A DNA stretch of 64,000 bases from Nocardia exalbida NBRC 100660 (lineage in GTDB: Bacteria > Actinomycetota > Actinomycetes > Mycobacteriales > Mycobacteriaceae), in NCBI RefSeq assembly GCF_000308575.1, contig NZ_BAFZ01000032.1:102337-166336 (forward strand), read 5' to 3'. The notes below the pieces were generated by a model, which was given only the letters and a program-made list of their open reading frames with translations, made no database searches and had not been told where the DNA came from. Position 1 is the stretch's first letter; each line of letters begins with the position of its first letter. A program made the position numbers and the translations under genes. Below, piece by piece: positions 35,321-45,241 of the stretch.

Positions 35321-35456
35321 CCGCACTGACAGAGCCCCAAGCGCGGCGGGATGTGCTCACAGCACACCGGGGAGGGCTGGGATGGCCTTGTGACCTATAC
35401 CGACGGTTCGTAGGTTGTGAGGCATCTCATCCCGAAGCGCGAAGGAGGAGTCCGAG

Positions 35457-37463
35457 TTGACTACGACTCAACACTCCCACCCCCCAGCAGCGGCCTCGCG
35501 GCACGCCTTGCCTGATCCGGGCGAGCAGGTTCCTCCGCTGTCCTGGCCGATCGTCGGCATCTTCACAGGTGCGCTCGCGGTTTTCGGCGCGTCGACCTGG
35601 GCCGCCCTCAGCGGCACTGTTCCTGCGATCGCCACCATAGCCGCGAGCTCGGCGGCAATCTTCGTCCTGTTCACTGTGTTGCACGACGCCTCGCATTACT
35701 CGATCAGCTCACATCGCTGGGTCAACGTCGCCTTCGGTCGCGTGGCGATGTTCTTCGTCTCGCCGCTGATCTCGTTCAAGTCGTTCGCGTTCATCCATAT
35801 CGAGCACCACCGCAACACCAATGACGGTGATTTCGATCCTGATCACTTCGTCAGCGCCGCGCCTTGGTGGCAGCTGCCCATCCGCTTCCCGGCAATGGAC
35901 CTGCCATATATCGGTTTCCTGGTGCGTAACCTGCGCCGCCGCCCACGCGCCGAGATTCTCGAAACGGCGGGCTTGATGGCATTCTCGGTGACGGTGATCG
36001 TGGCGGCCGCCTTCGCCGGACAGCTGTGGACGCTCGCGGTGATCTTTCTGATTCCCGGGCGGGTGGCGATGTTCGTGCTCGCGTGGTGGTTCGACTGGCT
36101 ACCCCATCACGACCTGGAAGACACGCAACGCGAGAACCGCTATCGCGCGACCCGCAACCGGGTCGGCTCGGAGTGGATCCTGACTCCCCTGCTCTTGTCG
36201 CAGAACTATCATCTGGTCCACCACTTGCACCCCTCCATTCCGTTCTACCGCTATGTCGCGGTCTGGCGACGCAACGAGGCCGCCTACCTGGAGCGCGACT
36301 CGGCGATAAGCACCGTCTTCGGGCAGCAGCTGGACGCCACGCAGTACCGCGAGTGGAAACGCCTCAACGGCAAACTGGCCGCACTGTTCCCGGTCCGAAT
36401 GCCGCGTTCCTCCGCCGCTCGCCAGGCCGGCACCCACCCGATCCCTGTCAGAAGCGTTGAGCCCCTGACTCCGGACAGCGTCAAAGTCACTTTCGACGTT
36501 CCCGATCACCTGCGCGACCAGTTCCAATTCCAGGCGGGTCAACACCTGACCGTTCGACACCGGATCGGCGGGAAGGAGGTGCGACGAAACTACTCGATCT
36601 GCACCTCGGCCGCGTCGGGAGAACTGGCGATCGGAGTACGGCACATCGCCGGCGGGATGTTCTCGACCTTCGCGGTCCGAACACTGCGTGCCGGTGACGT
36701 CCTGGAGCTGATGACGCCAACGGGTAGCTTCGGCGCACCCCTCGATCCACTCGCTCGCCGCGACTATGCCGCGGTAGCGGCCGGGAGCGGCATCACGCCC
36801 ATCTTGTCGATCATCCGCACCACGATGGAGATCGAGACCGAGAGCCGCTTCACCCTCTTCTACGGCAACCGAACCGCAGGGTCGACCATGTTCGCCACCG
36901 AACTCGATGAGCTCGAATCTCGATACGCGGACCGGTTACGCATCGTCCACATCCGCTCCGCCGAGGCGCACCACCCCATCTCTCTTCGCGGCCGTATCGA
37001 CCTGGCGATGGTGCAACGGCTGCTCACCGGCGACCTCCCTTCGATCGACCGGTGGTTCCTCTGCGGCCCAAATGATCTCGTCACGACAATGCGCGACGAC
37101 CTCGCATCCGTAGGGGTGCCGACCGAGCGGATACACCTCGAACTGTTCCGCGCCACGAACCGGCCCACACACGTCGATGACTTCCGCGACTCCGAAGTGA
37201 CCATCACCCTGTCCGGCGCGGATCACACCGTGGAACTCGCCGCGGGTGAGACCGTCCTCGAATCCGCGCTGAAAAACAACATCGACGCACCGTATGCCTG
37301 TCTCGGCGGCGCGTGTGGCACGTGCAAAGCCAGAATCACAACAGGAACGGTATCGATGGAGCAGAGTTTCGCGCTCAACACAGCCGAGGTCGAGGCCGGC
37401 TTCATTCTGACCTGTCAATCCCATCCCACCACCCCAACGGTCGCAGTCGACTACGACAGCTGA
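35457..37463 (+). CDS. Fatty-acid desaturase fused to ferredoxin/NAD(P)H reductase
   Basis: A 668-residue fusion. Residues 1-310 form a membrane desaturase/hydroxylase with histidine boxes HDASH (76-80), HIEHH (114-118) and HLVHHLH (252-258), between hydrophobic helices. Residues about 325-560 are an FAD/NAD(P) reductase (flavin motif RRNYSICTS; GSGITPILSI; CGPNDLV), and about 580-668 is a plant-type 2Fe-2S ferredoxin (CLGGACGTC...LTC). The protein thus carries its own electron chain. TTG start at 35457 with GAAGGAGGAG. First enzyme gene of the lipid island; substrate probably an acyl chain, sterol or terpenoid. Confidence 0.92.
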   Translation: MTTTQHSHPPAAASRHALPDPGEQVPPLSWPIVGIFTGALAVFGASTWAALSGTVPAIATIAASSAAIFVLFTVLHDASHYSISSHRWVNVAFGRVAMFFVSPLISFKSFAFIHIEHHRNTNDGDFDPDHFVSAAPWWQLPIRFPAMDLPYIGFLVRNLRRRPRAEILETAGLMAFSVTVIVAAAFAGQLWTLAVIFLIPGRVAMFVLAWWFDWLPHHDLEDTQRENRYRATRNRVGSEWILTPLLLSQNYHLVHHLHPSIPFYRYVAVWRRNEAAYLERDSAISTVFGQQLDATQYREWKRLNGKLAALFPVRMPRSSAARQAGTHPIPVRSVEPLTPDSVKVTFDVPDHLRDQFQFQAGQHLTVRHRIGGKEVRRNYSICTSAASGELAIGVRHIAGGMFSTFAVRTLRAGDVLELMTPTGSFGAPLDPLARRDYAAVAAGSGITPILSIIRTTMEIETESRFTLFYGNRTAGSTMFATELDELESRYADRLRIVHIRSAEAHHPISLRGRIDLAMVQRLLTGDLPSIDRWFLCGPNDLVTTMRDDLASVGVPTERIHLELFRATNRPTHVDDFRDSEVTITLSGADHTVELAAGETVLESALKNNIDAPYACLGGACGTCKARITTGTVSMEQSFALNTAEVEAGFILTCQSHPTTPTVAVDYDS

Positions 37464-37601
37464 GCGACCTCACTGATTCCGGTCAACGACGCATTCTGCA
37501 GGACAGGCACTTTCGTGCCAGTGCCGCAGGCACGGAACTCCTACTTGAACACGGCTGATTCCGTCGCCGGAGACGTGACGGAACTTCTCAGAGGTAACGA
37601 G

Positions 37602-39005
37602 ATGTCTATACCGACTACCGCACCAGTGGTCTCCAATGTGCCCGACATCCCCGATGCGATGGCACGGGTTCGCCGCGCGTTCGCCTCGGGCCGGACCCGA
37701 GACCGCGCTTGGCGTGCGGAGCAGCTGCGGAACGTGATCCGGCTGCTGGACGAGCAGGAGAATCAGATCGCAGCCGCGCTGGCCGGTGATCTTGGACGCA
37801 GCCGGGCCGAAACCTGGCTCGGCGATATATCGTCCACCAGGGGTGAGGCCGTGTTCGCCCTGAAACACCTGCGCCGGTGGATGCGCCGGCGGCGGCAGCC
37901 GCTGTCGCTGGTGCAGTATCCGGGTTCGGCCTGGGTGCAGTACGAGCCGCTCGGCGTCGTTCTGGTCATCGGCCCGTGGAATTACCCGGTCTACCTGACT
38001 CTTTCGCCGCTGGTGGCCGCGCTGGCCGCGGGGAACTGCGCGGTGCTCAAGCCGTCCGAGCTGGCGCCGGCCACGTCGGCCCTGTTGGCTCGGCTCGTTC
38101 CGGAATACCTGGACTCCGAGGCGGTCGTCGTGGTCGAGGGCGACGCCCCGGTCACCCAGGAGCTGCTGGCGCAGGGTTTCGACCACGTGCTGTTCACCGG
38201 CGGCACCGAAATCGGAAAGAAGATCATGGCCGCGGCCGCGTCGACGCTGACTCCGGTGACCCTGGAGCTCGGCGGTAAAAGCCCGGTGATCGTGACCGCC
38301 GACGCCGACCTGGATATCGCGGCCCGCCGGATCGCCTGGGTCAAGTGCGCGAACTCGGGGCAGACCTGCATCGCGCCGGACTACGTGCTGGCCGATCACC
38401 GCATCCGGGATCGGCTGGTGGACAAAATCGTCGCGGCGATCGAGCAGTTCGAGCGGGAGGGTGGCGCCGACGGCCGCCGGATCGTCAACGAGCGCCAATT
38501 CGCGCGACTGACAATGTATCTCGCGCAGACGCGCGGCACGATCGCGCTGGGCGGACGGGTCACCGAGGCTTCGCTGTCGATCGAGCCGACCGTGATCGTC
38601 GACCCGGATCCCGATGATGCGGTCATGCAGGAGGAGATCTTCGGACCCATCCTGCCCGTGCTGTCATACGAAAGCCTCGACGATGCGGTCTCGTTCGTGA
38701 ACTCCCGGCCGAAACCGCTTGCCGCGTACTACTTCACGAAATCGGCGGCGGTGGGCAAGCGCCTGGCGGACGAAATCCCGTCCGGCGGTGCGGTGATCAA
38801 CCATGTCGCCATGCACTGCCTCGTGCCGCAGCTGCCGTTCGGCGGTGTCGGCGCCAGTGGCATGGGCGCCTACCACGGGCGCTGGGGGTTCGAAGCACTC
38901 AGTCATCGGAAATCGGTGTTGCGCAAGACTTTCCACCCGGACCTGCAGCTGATCTATCCCCCGTACAGCGAGCGGGCGCTGAAGATCCTGCGCAAGATCT
39001 TCTAG
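37602..39005 (+). CDS. Aldehyde dehydrogenase, class 3 type
   Basis: A 467-residue NAD(P)-dependent aldehyde dehydrogenase related to fatty-aldehyde (ALDH3) enzymes. Catalytic Cys in NSGQTCIAPDY, general base Glu in TLELGGKSPV, NAD motif VLFTGGTEIGKKI, and the conserved EEIFGPILPV. Start ATG 37602 with AGAGG upstream; the frame is open further upstream without support. It is 138 bp after the desaturase gene and would oxidise long-chain aldehydes to acids. Confidence 0.93.
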   Translation: MSIPTTAPVVSNVPDIPDAMARVRRAFASGRTRDRAWRAEQLRNVIRLLDEQENQIAAALAGDLGRSRAETWLGDISSTRGEAVFALKHLRRWMRRRRQPLSLVQYPGSAWVQYEPLGVVLVIGPWNYPVYLTLSPLVAALAAGNCAVLKPSELAPATSALLARLVPEYLDSEAVVVVEGDAPVTQELLAQGFDHVLFTGGTEIGKKIMAAAASTLTPVTLELGGKSPVIVTADADLDIAARRIAWVKCANSGQTCIAPDYVLADHRIRDRLVDKIVAAIEQFEREGGADGRRIVNERQFARLTMYLAQTRGTIALGGRVTEASLSIEPTVIVDPDPDDAVMQEEIFGPILPVLSYESLDDAVSFVNSRPKPLAAYYFTKSAAVGKRLADEIPSGGAVINHVAMHCLVPQLPFGGVGASGMGAYHGRWGFEALSHRKSVLRKTFHPDLQLIYPPYSERALKILRKIF

Positions 39006-39009
39006 GAGG

Positions 39010-39024
39010 CCGCTGAATCAGCGG
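39010..39024. terminator. Palindrome after aldehyde dehydrogenase
   Basis: CCGCTGAATCAGCGG is a palindrome (7 + 1 + 7) starting five bases after the ALDH stop. As RNA it would form a short hairpin and may reduce read-through into the mce operon. Weak by itself. Confidence 0.35.
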
Positions 39025-39166
39025 TCTTCTGGGGGCATCGGTTCGGTGAGTTGTGCGGTGCGGCAACCCGGCCGGTGCGGTTCGCGGCGGTGGATATGGC
39101 CGGCAACTTCAGCACGGCGTGATCGCGGTCCGGTCAATCGGTTTCGGATACCTGAAAGGCTCAAAG

Positions 39167-39964
39167 ATGGTGGATTCCGGCGAGATCTCCTCGCCTGCCC
39201 GCTGGGGCAGAACGCGGTCCGCCGCGGAGGTTGTCCCGCGTGCGGTGGGAGAGTTTTTCGGCACCACGCTGGATACCGCGCGGATGTTGCCGCGGCGGCC
39301 CTTCCAATTTCGGGAGTTCGTTCATCAGGCGTGGTTCATCGCCAGTGTGTCGATTGTGCCGACGTTGCTGATCGCGATCCCGTTCTGCGTCATGGTGATC
39401 TTCCAGATCAATGTGCTGCTCAACGAGATCGGAGCCATCGACTTGTCCGGCGCCGGCGCTGGAATCGCCGTGATTCGCGAGATCGGACCGGTGGCAACAG
39501 TTTTGGTGGTCGCTGGTGCGGGAGCGACGGCGATCTGCGCGGACCTGGGTGCACGGACCATCCGCGAGGAGATCGACGCGATGCGGGTGCTGGGCATCGA
39601 CCCGATACATCGGCTCGTCGTGCCCAGGGTGCTCGCCTCCATGGTTGTCGCGCTGTTCTTGAACGGACTGGTCACCGCTGTCGGCCTGACCGGCGGCTAC
39701 CTCTACGCGGTCTATCTCCAGGGCGCGACGCCCGGCCAGTTCGTCACCGCGATTCCGCTGTTGACCGGAATACCGGATCTGCTGGTCAGCGAGCTCAAGG
39801 CCGGGATATTCGGGCTGCTGGCCGCACTGGTCGCATGTCATCTGGGTCTGCATGCGAAGGGCGGCCCGAAGGGGGTCGGGGACGCCGTCAATCAGACCGT
39901 CGTTTTCAGCTTCGTCCTGTTGTTCCTGGCCAACTCCATCATCACCACACTGTGGCTTCACTGA
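39167..39964 (+). CDS. yrbEA: YrbE/MlaE permease A of Mce transporter
   Basis: A 265-residue integral membrane permease of the MlaE family with the conserved core (IREIGPVATVLVVAGAGATA, then EEIDAMRVLGIDP). Together with YrbEB it forms the membrane channel of a Mce lipid importer, powered by an MceG/MkL ATPase encoded elsewhere. Start at MVDSGEISSP (39167) with AAAGG upstream; the longer frame adds 38 unsupported residues. First gene of an operon that continues with only a 10-bp gap. Confidence 0.93.
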   Translation: MVDSGEISSPARWGRTRSAAEVVPRAVGEFFGTTLDTARMLPRRPFQFREFVHQAWFIASVSIVPTLLIAIPFCVMVIFQINVLLNEIGAIDLSGAGAGIAVIREIGPVATVLVVAGAGATAICADLGARTIREEIDAMRVLGIDPIHRLVVPRVLASMVVALFLNGLVTAVGLTGGYLYAVYLQGATPGQFVTAIPLLTGIPDLLVSELKAGIFGLLAALVACHLGLHAKGGPKGVGDAVNQTVVFSFVLLFLANSIITTLWLH

Positions 39965-39974
39965 ACGGACCGAT

Positions 39975-40862
39975 ATGACCATCACCAGCCAACGGCCGTC
40001 CGCGGCCGAGCTGCTACGACGGAAGTCGTGGGGGCGCAGGCTAGCCGTCGCCGCCGCGCGCCCCGGCGAGGCCGTCGGCGGCCTCGGTCACCAATTGTCG
40101 TTTCACTTGCACGGGATCGGCTGGATTCCACGCACGCTGCGCCGCTATCGCGGTGAGGTAGTCCGCTTGATCGCCGAGGTCAGTCTGGGGTCCGGTGCGC
40201 TCGCGGTAATCGGCGGCACCGTCGTTGTCGTCGGATTCCTCACCGCCGCAGCCGGTTACGAGGTAGGCCAGCAGGGAGCTACCTCACTCGGCCGCGTCGG
40301 GGTCGAAGCGATGTCCGGATTTATTTCCGCATTCTTCAATACGCGCGAGGCCATTCCGGTGGTGGCCGGCGTCGCGCTGACCGCGACCGTGGGCGCTGGG
40401 TTCACCGCGCAGTTGGGTGCGATGCGGGTGAGCGAGGAGATCGACGCCCTCGAGGTGATGTCGATCCCGTCGGTCCCGTACCTGGTGACAACCCGCATTC
40501 TGGCCGGGCTGCTCGCGATCATCCCGCTCTACGGCATCGCGCTGTTCATGGGCTACGCCTCGACCCAATTCGTCAGCATTGTGCTGTCCGGCCAATCGCC
40601 TGGCACCTATGACCATTACTTCAACCTATTCCTCGTGCCCACCGACGTGCTGTGGTCGCTGTTGAAAGTGGTCATTTTCTCCGTGGTCATCATGTCTGTG
40701 CATTGCTATCACGGCTACCATGCGGCAGGCGGCCCTGCGGGAGTGGGCGTCGCGGTCGGCCGTGCCGTGCGTACGTCACTCATCGCGATCATGATCATCG
40801 ACCTGATCGTCGGTATCGCCGTTTACGGTGGTGTCCACTCGACTGTGCGGGTGTCCGGATGA
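39975..40862 (+). CDS. yrbEB: YrbE/MlaE permease B of Mce transporter
   Basis: A 295-residue MlaE-family permease (TREAIPVVAGVALTATVGAG, then SEEIDALEVMSIPSVPYLV). It pairs with YrbEA. Its stop overlaps the mceA start (ATGA), evidence for translational coupling along the operon. Several hydrophobic helices; the extra N-terminal amphipathic segment is typical for the B subunit. Confidence 0.93.
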   Translation: MTITSQRPSAAELLRRKSWGRRLAVAAARPGEAVGGLGHQLSFHLHGIGWIPRTLRRYRGEVVRLIAEVSLGSGALAVIGGTVVVVGFLTAAAGYEVGQQGATSLGRVGVEAMSGFISAFFNTREAIPVVAGVALTATVGAGFTAQLGAMRVSEEIDALEVMSIPSVPYLVTTRILAGLLAIIPLYGIALFMGYASTQFVSIVLSGQSPGTYDHYFNLFLVPTDVLWSLLKVVIFSVVIMSVHCYHGYHAAGGPAGVGVAVGRAVRTSLIAIMIIDLIVGIAVYGGVHSTVRVSG

Positions 40863-42025
40863 AGCAGGGAACCTCCCAGCGTCGCGCCGTGCTGCTCGGC
40901 ATCAGCGCTGTGGTCGCATTCGTCCTCGTGTGGATGGGTGCTATCGCCTCGTGCAGTGGGGAATTCATCGCGAGCACACGGGTTTACCTGTATTCGGATC
41001 GTGCCGGTTTGCTGATGGAGCCGGGGGCGGACGTCAAGGTCCGCGGTGTGGTGGTCGGTCGGGTCAGCGCGGTCGACTTCGACAATGATCGGGCGAAGCT
41101 GACATTGGACTTGAAACCCGGTCAGGTACAGCGGATTCCGGCGAATGTCGGTGCCGAGATCGCGCCGACCACCCTCTTCGGTCGCAAGTTCGTCACCCTG
41201 CTCTGGCCGGACGTACCGGCATCGACGATGCTGAGCGCCGGTTCGGTGATCGACGGGTCGAAGGTACCCGTCGAAGTGAACGACACATTCGACGCGCTGC
41301 TCACCCTTCTGGAAACCATTGCGCCACAGAAGGTGAACGCGACGCTCACCGCGTTCGGGACGGCACTCGACGGCCACGGCAGCCGTTTCGGAGACCTGAT
41401 GGTGACAACGGATCGCTACCTTGCGCAGTTCAATGACGCCATTCCGACATTGCAGCGCGATATCCCGCTCCTGGCCGACAACCTCGACACCTTTGCCGCC
41501 GCCACACCCGATTTCATGACCACGATTCGGAACCTGTCGACCACCGGCAACACCATCGTCGAGAAACAGGTGAGTCTGAGCGCATTTCTGCTGTCGTTCA
41601 CCAATTTCGGAAATACCGGCGAAGTATTCGTAGAGGCGTCGTCGACGCCGCTGATCGGGGCTGTCGAGGCATTGGAACCGACCCTGCGGGTGCTCGCCGA
41701 GCAGTCGCCGTCGTTCCCATGCTTCCTGTCTGCTCTCAACCAGGACCGCAAGTTCCTCGAACGCGCACTCGGCGGCGGCAGGCCGGGCTTGAACGTCCTG
41801 AGCACCCTCCTGTTGGGCGACGCGCCCTATAGCTACCCGAAGGACCTGCCCGTGAACGGTGCTCATGGTGCTCCCACCTGCTATGGATACCCCTATACGC
41901 AAGACAGCCCGCCCGTCGGCCATACCGACTTCGACACCGGCACAACCGTGTACGGGCCGATTCGCGGTCCGGAGGATCTGCTGGGCAACCCCTTCGCCGC
42001 ACTGATCTACGGACTGACACGATGA
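40859..42025 (+). CDS. mceA: Mce-family protein A
   Basis: A 388-residue Mce protein: N-terminal membrane anchor (VLLGISAVVAFVLVWMGAI), Mce/MlaD beta-barrel domain (YSDRAGLLMEPGADVKVRGV then VVGRVSAVDF) and a long helical needle domain. Extra C-terminal Pro/Gly/Tyr region with cysteines (PTCYGYPYTQD). Overlaps mceB by ATGA. Part of the six-subunit tunnel that carries lipid through the envelope. Confidence 0.92.
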   Translation: MKQGTSQRRAVLLGISAVVAFVLVWMGAIASCSGEFIASTRVYLYSDRAGLLMEPGADVKVRGVVVGRVSAVDFDNDRAKLTLDLKPGQVQRIPANVGAEIAPTTLFGRKFVTLLWPDVPASTMLSAGSVIDGSKVPVEVNDTFDALLTLLETIAPQKVNATLTAFGTALDGHGSRFGDLMVTTDRYLAQFNDAIPTLQRDIPLLADNLDTFAAATPDFMTTIRNLSTTGNTIVEKQVSLSAFLLSFTNFGNTGEVFVEASSTPLIGAVEALEPTLRVLAEQSPSFPCFLSALNQDRKFLERALGGGRPGLNVLSTLLLGDAPYSYPKDLPVNGAHGAPTCYGYPYTQDSPPVGHTDFDTGTTVYGPIRGPEDLLGNPFAALIYGLTR

Positions 42026-43050
42026 TCGCCCGTCACGCCGGACTCAAGCTGGTGATCTTCCTGGCCATCACCTCGCTCATCTCGGCCATGCTCGTCGTGG
42101 TCGTCGGCGAATTGCGTTTCGTGCCTGCCCGTACCTACCGCGCGCTGTTCACCTCTGCTTCGGGGATGAAGCCCGGTGACGACGTGAAGGTGGCCGGCGT
42201 GCCGGTAGGCAAGGTGGAGTCGGTGGACTTCGCGCCGGATCACCTGGTCGTGGTGGCCTTCACCGTCGACCGTAATGTCGCCGTACTCACCAGTTCCACC
42301 GCTGCGATTCGGTACAAGAATCTGGTCGGTGACCGGTATCTCGAGATCACCGTCGTGCCGGATGGGTCCGCCGTGCGCGACGAAGACGACGTGATTCCGG
42401 TCGATCAGACCACGCCCGCGCTCGATATCGACAGTCTGGTCAATGGATTCAAGCCGCTACTGCAGGGCCTGGATCCGGACCAGACGAACTCTCTGTCGGC
42501 GTCGCTGATCGCCGTGCTCAACGGCCAAGAGCAGAACATCGCGGGGTTGGTCGAGCAGATCGGCACGCTCGGCAATGCGCTGGCCGACCGTGATCAAGCC
42601 ATCGGTTCGACCATCGACAATCTCGGTGCCGCACTCACCGTGATCAACCAGCACGGTGAACAATTCGACGATCTGGTTGTCGACCTCCAGGAGGTCGTCA
42701 GCGGTCTGGACAGCGACAGGGCCACTCTCATCGCGGGCCTGGAAAGCATCGACGCGGGCACCGCCGAGGTCGCACAACTCTTACAGGACAATCGCCCGGC
42801 CATCACCGCTGATATCGCCCAACTACAGCGGCTGGCAAGCAATCTCAATGTCGACTCGGAAACACTGTCGCTTCTGCTTGCGAAGTTGCCGATGACCTAC
42901 AACCTGGTCGGGCGGGCCAGCGGCTATGGCAGCTTCGTCAACTTCTTCCTCTGCGGCCTCGCGATCCGTTACACCCCGATCGGCGGCACGGGCTACCAGG
43001 ACACCCCGATGTTCACCGTTCCCGCTGAAAGGTGCAGGGACACCCGATGA
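42022..43050 (+). CDS. mceB: Mce-family protein B
   Basis: A 342-residue Mce protein with an N-terminal membrane anchor (LKLVIFLAITSLISAMLVVV), Mce domain (FTSASGMKPGDDVKVAGVPV then GKVESVDFAPD) and coiled-coil helical region (QNIAGLVEQIGTLGNALADR). Overlaps both neighbours by ATGA. Confidence 0.92.
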   Translation: MIARHAGLKLVIFLAITSLISAMLVVVVGELRFVPARTYRALFTSASGMKPGDDVKVAGVPVGKVESVDFAPDHLVVVAFTVDRNVAVLTSSTAAIRYKNLVGDRYLEITVVPDGSAVRDEDDVIPVDQTTPALDIDSLVNGFKPLLQGLDPDQTNSLSASLIAVLNGQEQNIAGLVEQIGTLGNALADRDQAIGSTIDNLGAALTVINQHGEQFDDLVVDLQEVVSGLDSDRATLIAGLESIDAGTAEVAQLLQDNRPAITADIAQLQRLASNLNVDSETLSLLLAKLPMTYNLVGRASGYGSFVNFFLCGLAIRYTPIGGTGYQDTPMFTVPAERCRDTR

Positions 43051-44036
43051 AATCATTCTCCGAACGCGACCCGCTCCGTATGGGACTGGTTGGCATCGGC
43101 ATCATCGCCGCCCTGCTGGTCGGGCTGTTCAACTACGAATGCATCCCCGGCTGGCCGGGGCATACGACGATCGTCGCCGAGTTCACTGACGCGAGTGGCC
43201 TCAATGCCGGCGACGCGGTGCAGATTTCGGGGATCGAGGTAGGCAAGGTCGACCGCATCGAACTCAGCGGCGACCACGTCGATATCGCCCTGCGGGTCGA
43301 CACCGACGGGCAACGTCTCGGCACCCGCACCACCGCGACGATCAAGGTCGAAACGGCGCTCGGACGCCGCTATGTCGAACTGCGGCCCGACGGCGAGGGC
43401 TCCATCGGCAACCGGATCCCGCTGGAGCACACCGCATCCGGCTTCGACATCACCGAATCCTTGAATCAGCTCACCAGCCGTTTGGCGGGCACCGACAAGG
43501 CACAGCTGGCCGATGCCGTCGACAGCGTTTCCAAGGTGCTCGACGCATTGCCGGACAACCTGCGGCCATCGTTGGACGGAGTGTCTCGGCTGTCGAATAC
43601 GATCGCCTCCCGCGACGCCGCGCTGCTCGACCTGCTCGACCGTGCCGAATCGGTCACCGGCGTCCTCGCCCAGCGCAATCAGAACCTGACTCAACTCGTC
43701 ACGGACGGCGGGTCGCTGTTCGCCGCACTCAATGACCGGGCAGCGATGATCCGCACTCTGCTGGTCGATATTCGCGCCTTCAGCACCGAACTACACGGGC
43801 TGGCCCAGGAGAACCGGCAGACACTGGCGCCCATGCTGGCCGAGCTGGACCAAGTCCTCAGCCTGCTCAACGCCAATTACGACAACATCAATGCCGCGAT
43901 CACCGGTATGCGACCGTTTGTGACCCAACTGGGCGAGGCCGTGGGCAGTGGGCCGTTCTTCGGTGTACTGCTGCAGAACATCGCTCCGGCCAACCTCAAT
44001 GGTCAGCAGCCCGGCAGCCCCGGAGGAGGACGATAA
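43047..44036 (+). CDS. mceC: Mce-family protein C
   Basis: A 329-residue Mce protein: anchor (LVGIGIIAALLVGLFNYECI), Mce domain (FTDASGLNAGDAVQISGIEV then GKVDRIELSG), helical needle, Gly/Pro-rich end. Start at 43047 overlaps the mceB stop (ATGA), preferred to an ATG 15 bases upstream. Confidence 0.92.
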   Translation: MKSFSERDPLRMGLVGIGIIAALLVGLFNYECIPGWPGHTTIVAEFTDASGLNAGDAVQISGIEVGKVDRIELSGDHVDIALRVDTDGQRLGTRTTATIKVETALGRRYVELRPDGEGSIGNRIPLEHTASGFDITESLNQLTSRLAGTDKAQLADAVDSVSKVLDALPDNLRPSLDGVSRLSNTIASRDAALLDLLDRAESVTGVLAQRNQNLTQLVTDGGSLFAALNDRAAMIRTLLVDIRAFSTELHGLAQENRQTLAPMLAELDQVLSLLNANYDNINAAITGMRPFVTQLGEAVGSGPFFGVLLQNIAPANLNGQQPGSPGGGR

Positions 44037-45241
44037 TGGTTGCACTGCGCGCGGGCGTATCCCGGATTCCCGTACCCGGACGGCTACTGCTCGTCCTGGT
44101 AGCCGCCGCGTTGACAGTTACCGGCGCGACGCTGTGGACGACCCGAGACGCGACCGTTCGAGTCACGGCTTACTTCACCAACTCCGTAGGGCTGTATTCC
44201 GGTGACCGCGTCGTACTACGCGGAGTTCCGATCGGCGGGGTCGACGAAGTAACGCCGGTCGGCGACCGTGTACGCGTAGCAATGCATTTCGACTCCTCGC
44301 ATCCGGTGAGTGCTGACACCCGCGCCGTGATCGTGGCCCCGACCTTGGTTTCCGGTCGCTACGTCCAGCTCATCCCCAAACGCGATGACGAGCCGGAACT
44401 CCGCGACGGTGCTGTGATTCCGCTGGAACGCACCGCCGTTCCCGTGGAATACGACGAAATCAAACGGCAGGTCACCGAACTCGCCACTCAACTCGGCCCG
44501 ATGGCCGATGACCCGAGCGGCTCGCTCGCCCGTTTCGTCGACGTCACCGCGCATACGTTGGGCGGCAATGGCGCAACGTTGAAAGACACGCTGGTCAACT
44601 TGTCGAAGGCGATGCGAACGCTGTCGGAAGGTGGACCGGACCTGTTTGCTACCGTGCGTAACCTCCAGCTCGTGGTTTCCGCGCTCGCGGCCAATGACGA
44701 GCAGGTCCGCATCTTCGCCGGCCAGTTGGCCGGAGTATCGAATCGGTTGAACAGCAATCGAACTCAGCTGGATGCGGCGCTGCACGCAATCCGGGCGATG
44801 CTGCCCGAGATCCGCGACATCGTCGCCGAGAACCGCGACGCGCTCAACCACGACGTCTCCTCGCTGACCCGGATCACCTCGCTGCTCGTGGATCGGCAGG
44901 ACGACCTCGCCCAGGTTTTGCATTTCGCGCCGACTGTCATCAGCGACCTGTACAACATCTATGATCCGGCCTCGAAATCGGCGACCGCGAATCTGAATCT
45001 CCCGGACTTCCCGGATCCGATGTCGCTGATCTGTGCGTTGCTCACCACCGTGGACGCTCCACAGGCCGAATGCTCACGCGCCAGCGCACAATTCGGCGAC
45101 CTCTTCGGTGCCGCCGTTCGCGCCGCCATGGGTGGCAGCTCCGCACCTTCGCCGTTGGCCACCGAAGGTATGCCAGGACTACCGAGTCTGCCCGCGATAC
45201 CCGGGCTGACCGACCTCCTCACGCCGGGAGCGGGCCGATGA
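44036..45241 (+). CDS. mceD: Mce-family protein D
   Basis: A 401-residue Mce protein: anchor (RLLLVLVAAALTVTGATLWT), Mce domain (FTNSVGLYSGDRVVLRGVPI then GGVDEVTPVG), long helical part and a C-terminal Pro/Leu-rich tail. Its ATG overlaps the TAA of mceC by one base, with GGAGGAGGA just upstream. Confidence 0.92.
   Translation: MVALRAGVSRIPVPGRLLLVLVAAALTVTGATLWTTRDATVRVTAYFTNSVGLYSGDRVVLRGVPIGGVDEVTPVGDRVRVAMHFDSSHPVSADTRAVIVAPTLVSGRYVQLIPKRDDEPELRDGAVIPLERTAVPVEYDEIKRQVTELATQLGPMADDPSGSLARFVDVTAHTLGGNGATLKDTLVNLSKAMRTLSEGGPDLFATVRNLQLVVSALAANDEQVRIFAGQLAGVSNRLNSNRTQLDAALHAIRAMLPEIRDIVAENRDALNHDVSSLTRITSLLVDRQDDLAQVLHFAPTVISDLYNIYDPASKSATANLNLPDFPDPMSLICALLTTVDAPQAECSRASAQFGDLFGAAVRAAMGGSSAPSPLATEGMPGLPSLPAIPGLTDLLTPGAGR

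Noticed and set aside
33713..35326. Long minus-strand open frame across the PucR gene
   Set aside because: Shadow of a high-GC gene; the plus strand has recognisable PucR motifs and correct codon bias.
39053..39166. Longer N-terminus of YrbEA
   Set aside because: The added 38 residues lack family similarity; ATG 39167 has AAAGG upstream and gives the usual length.
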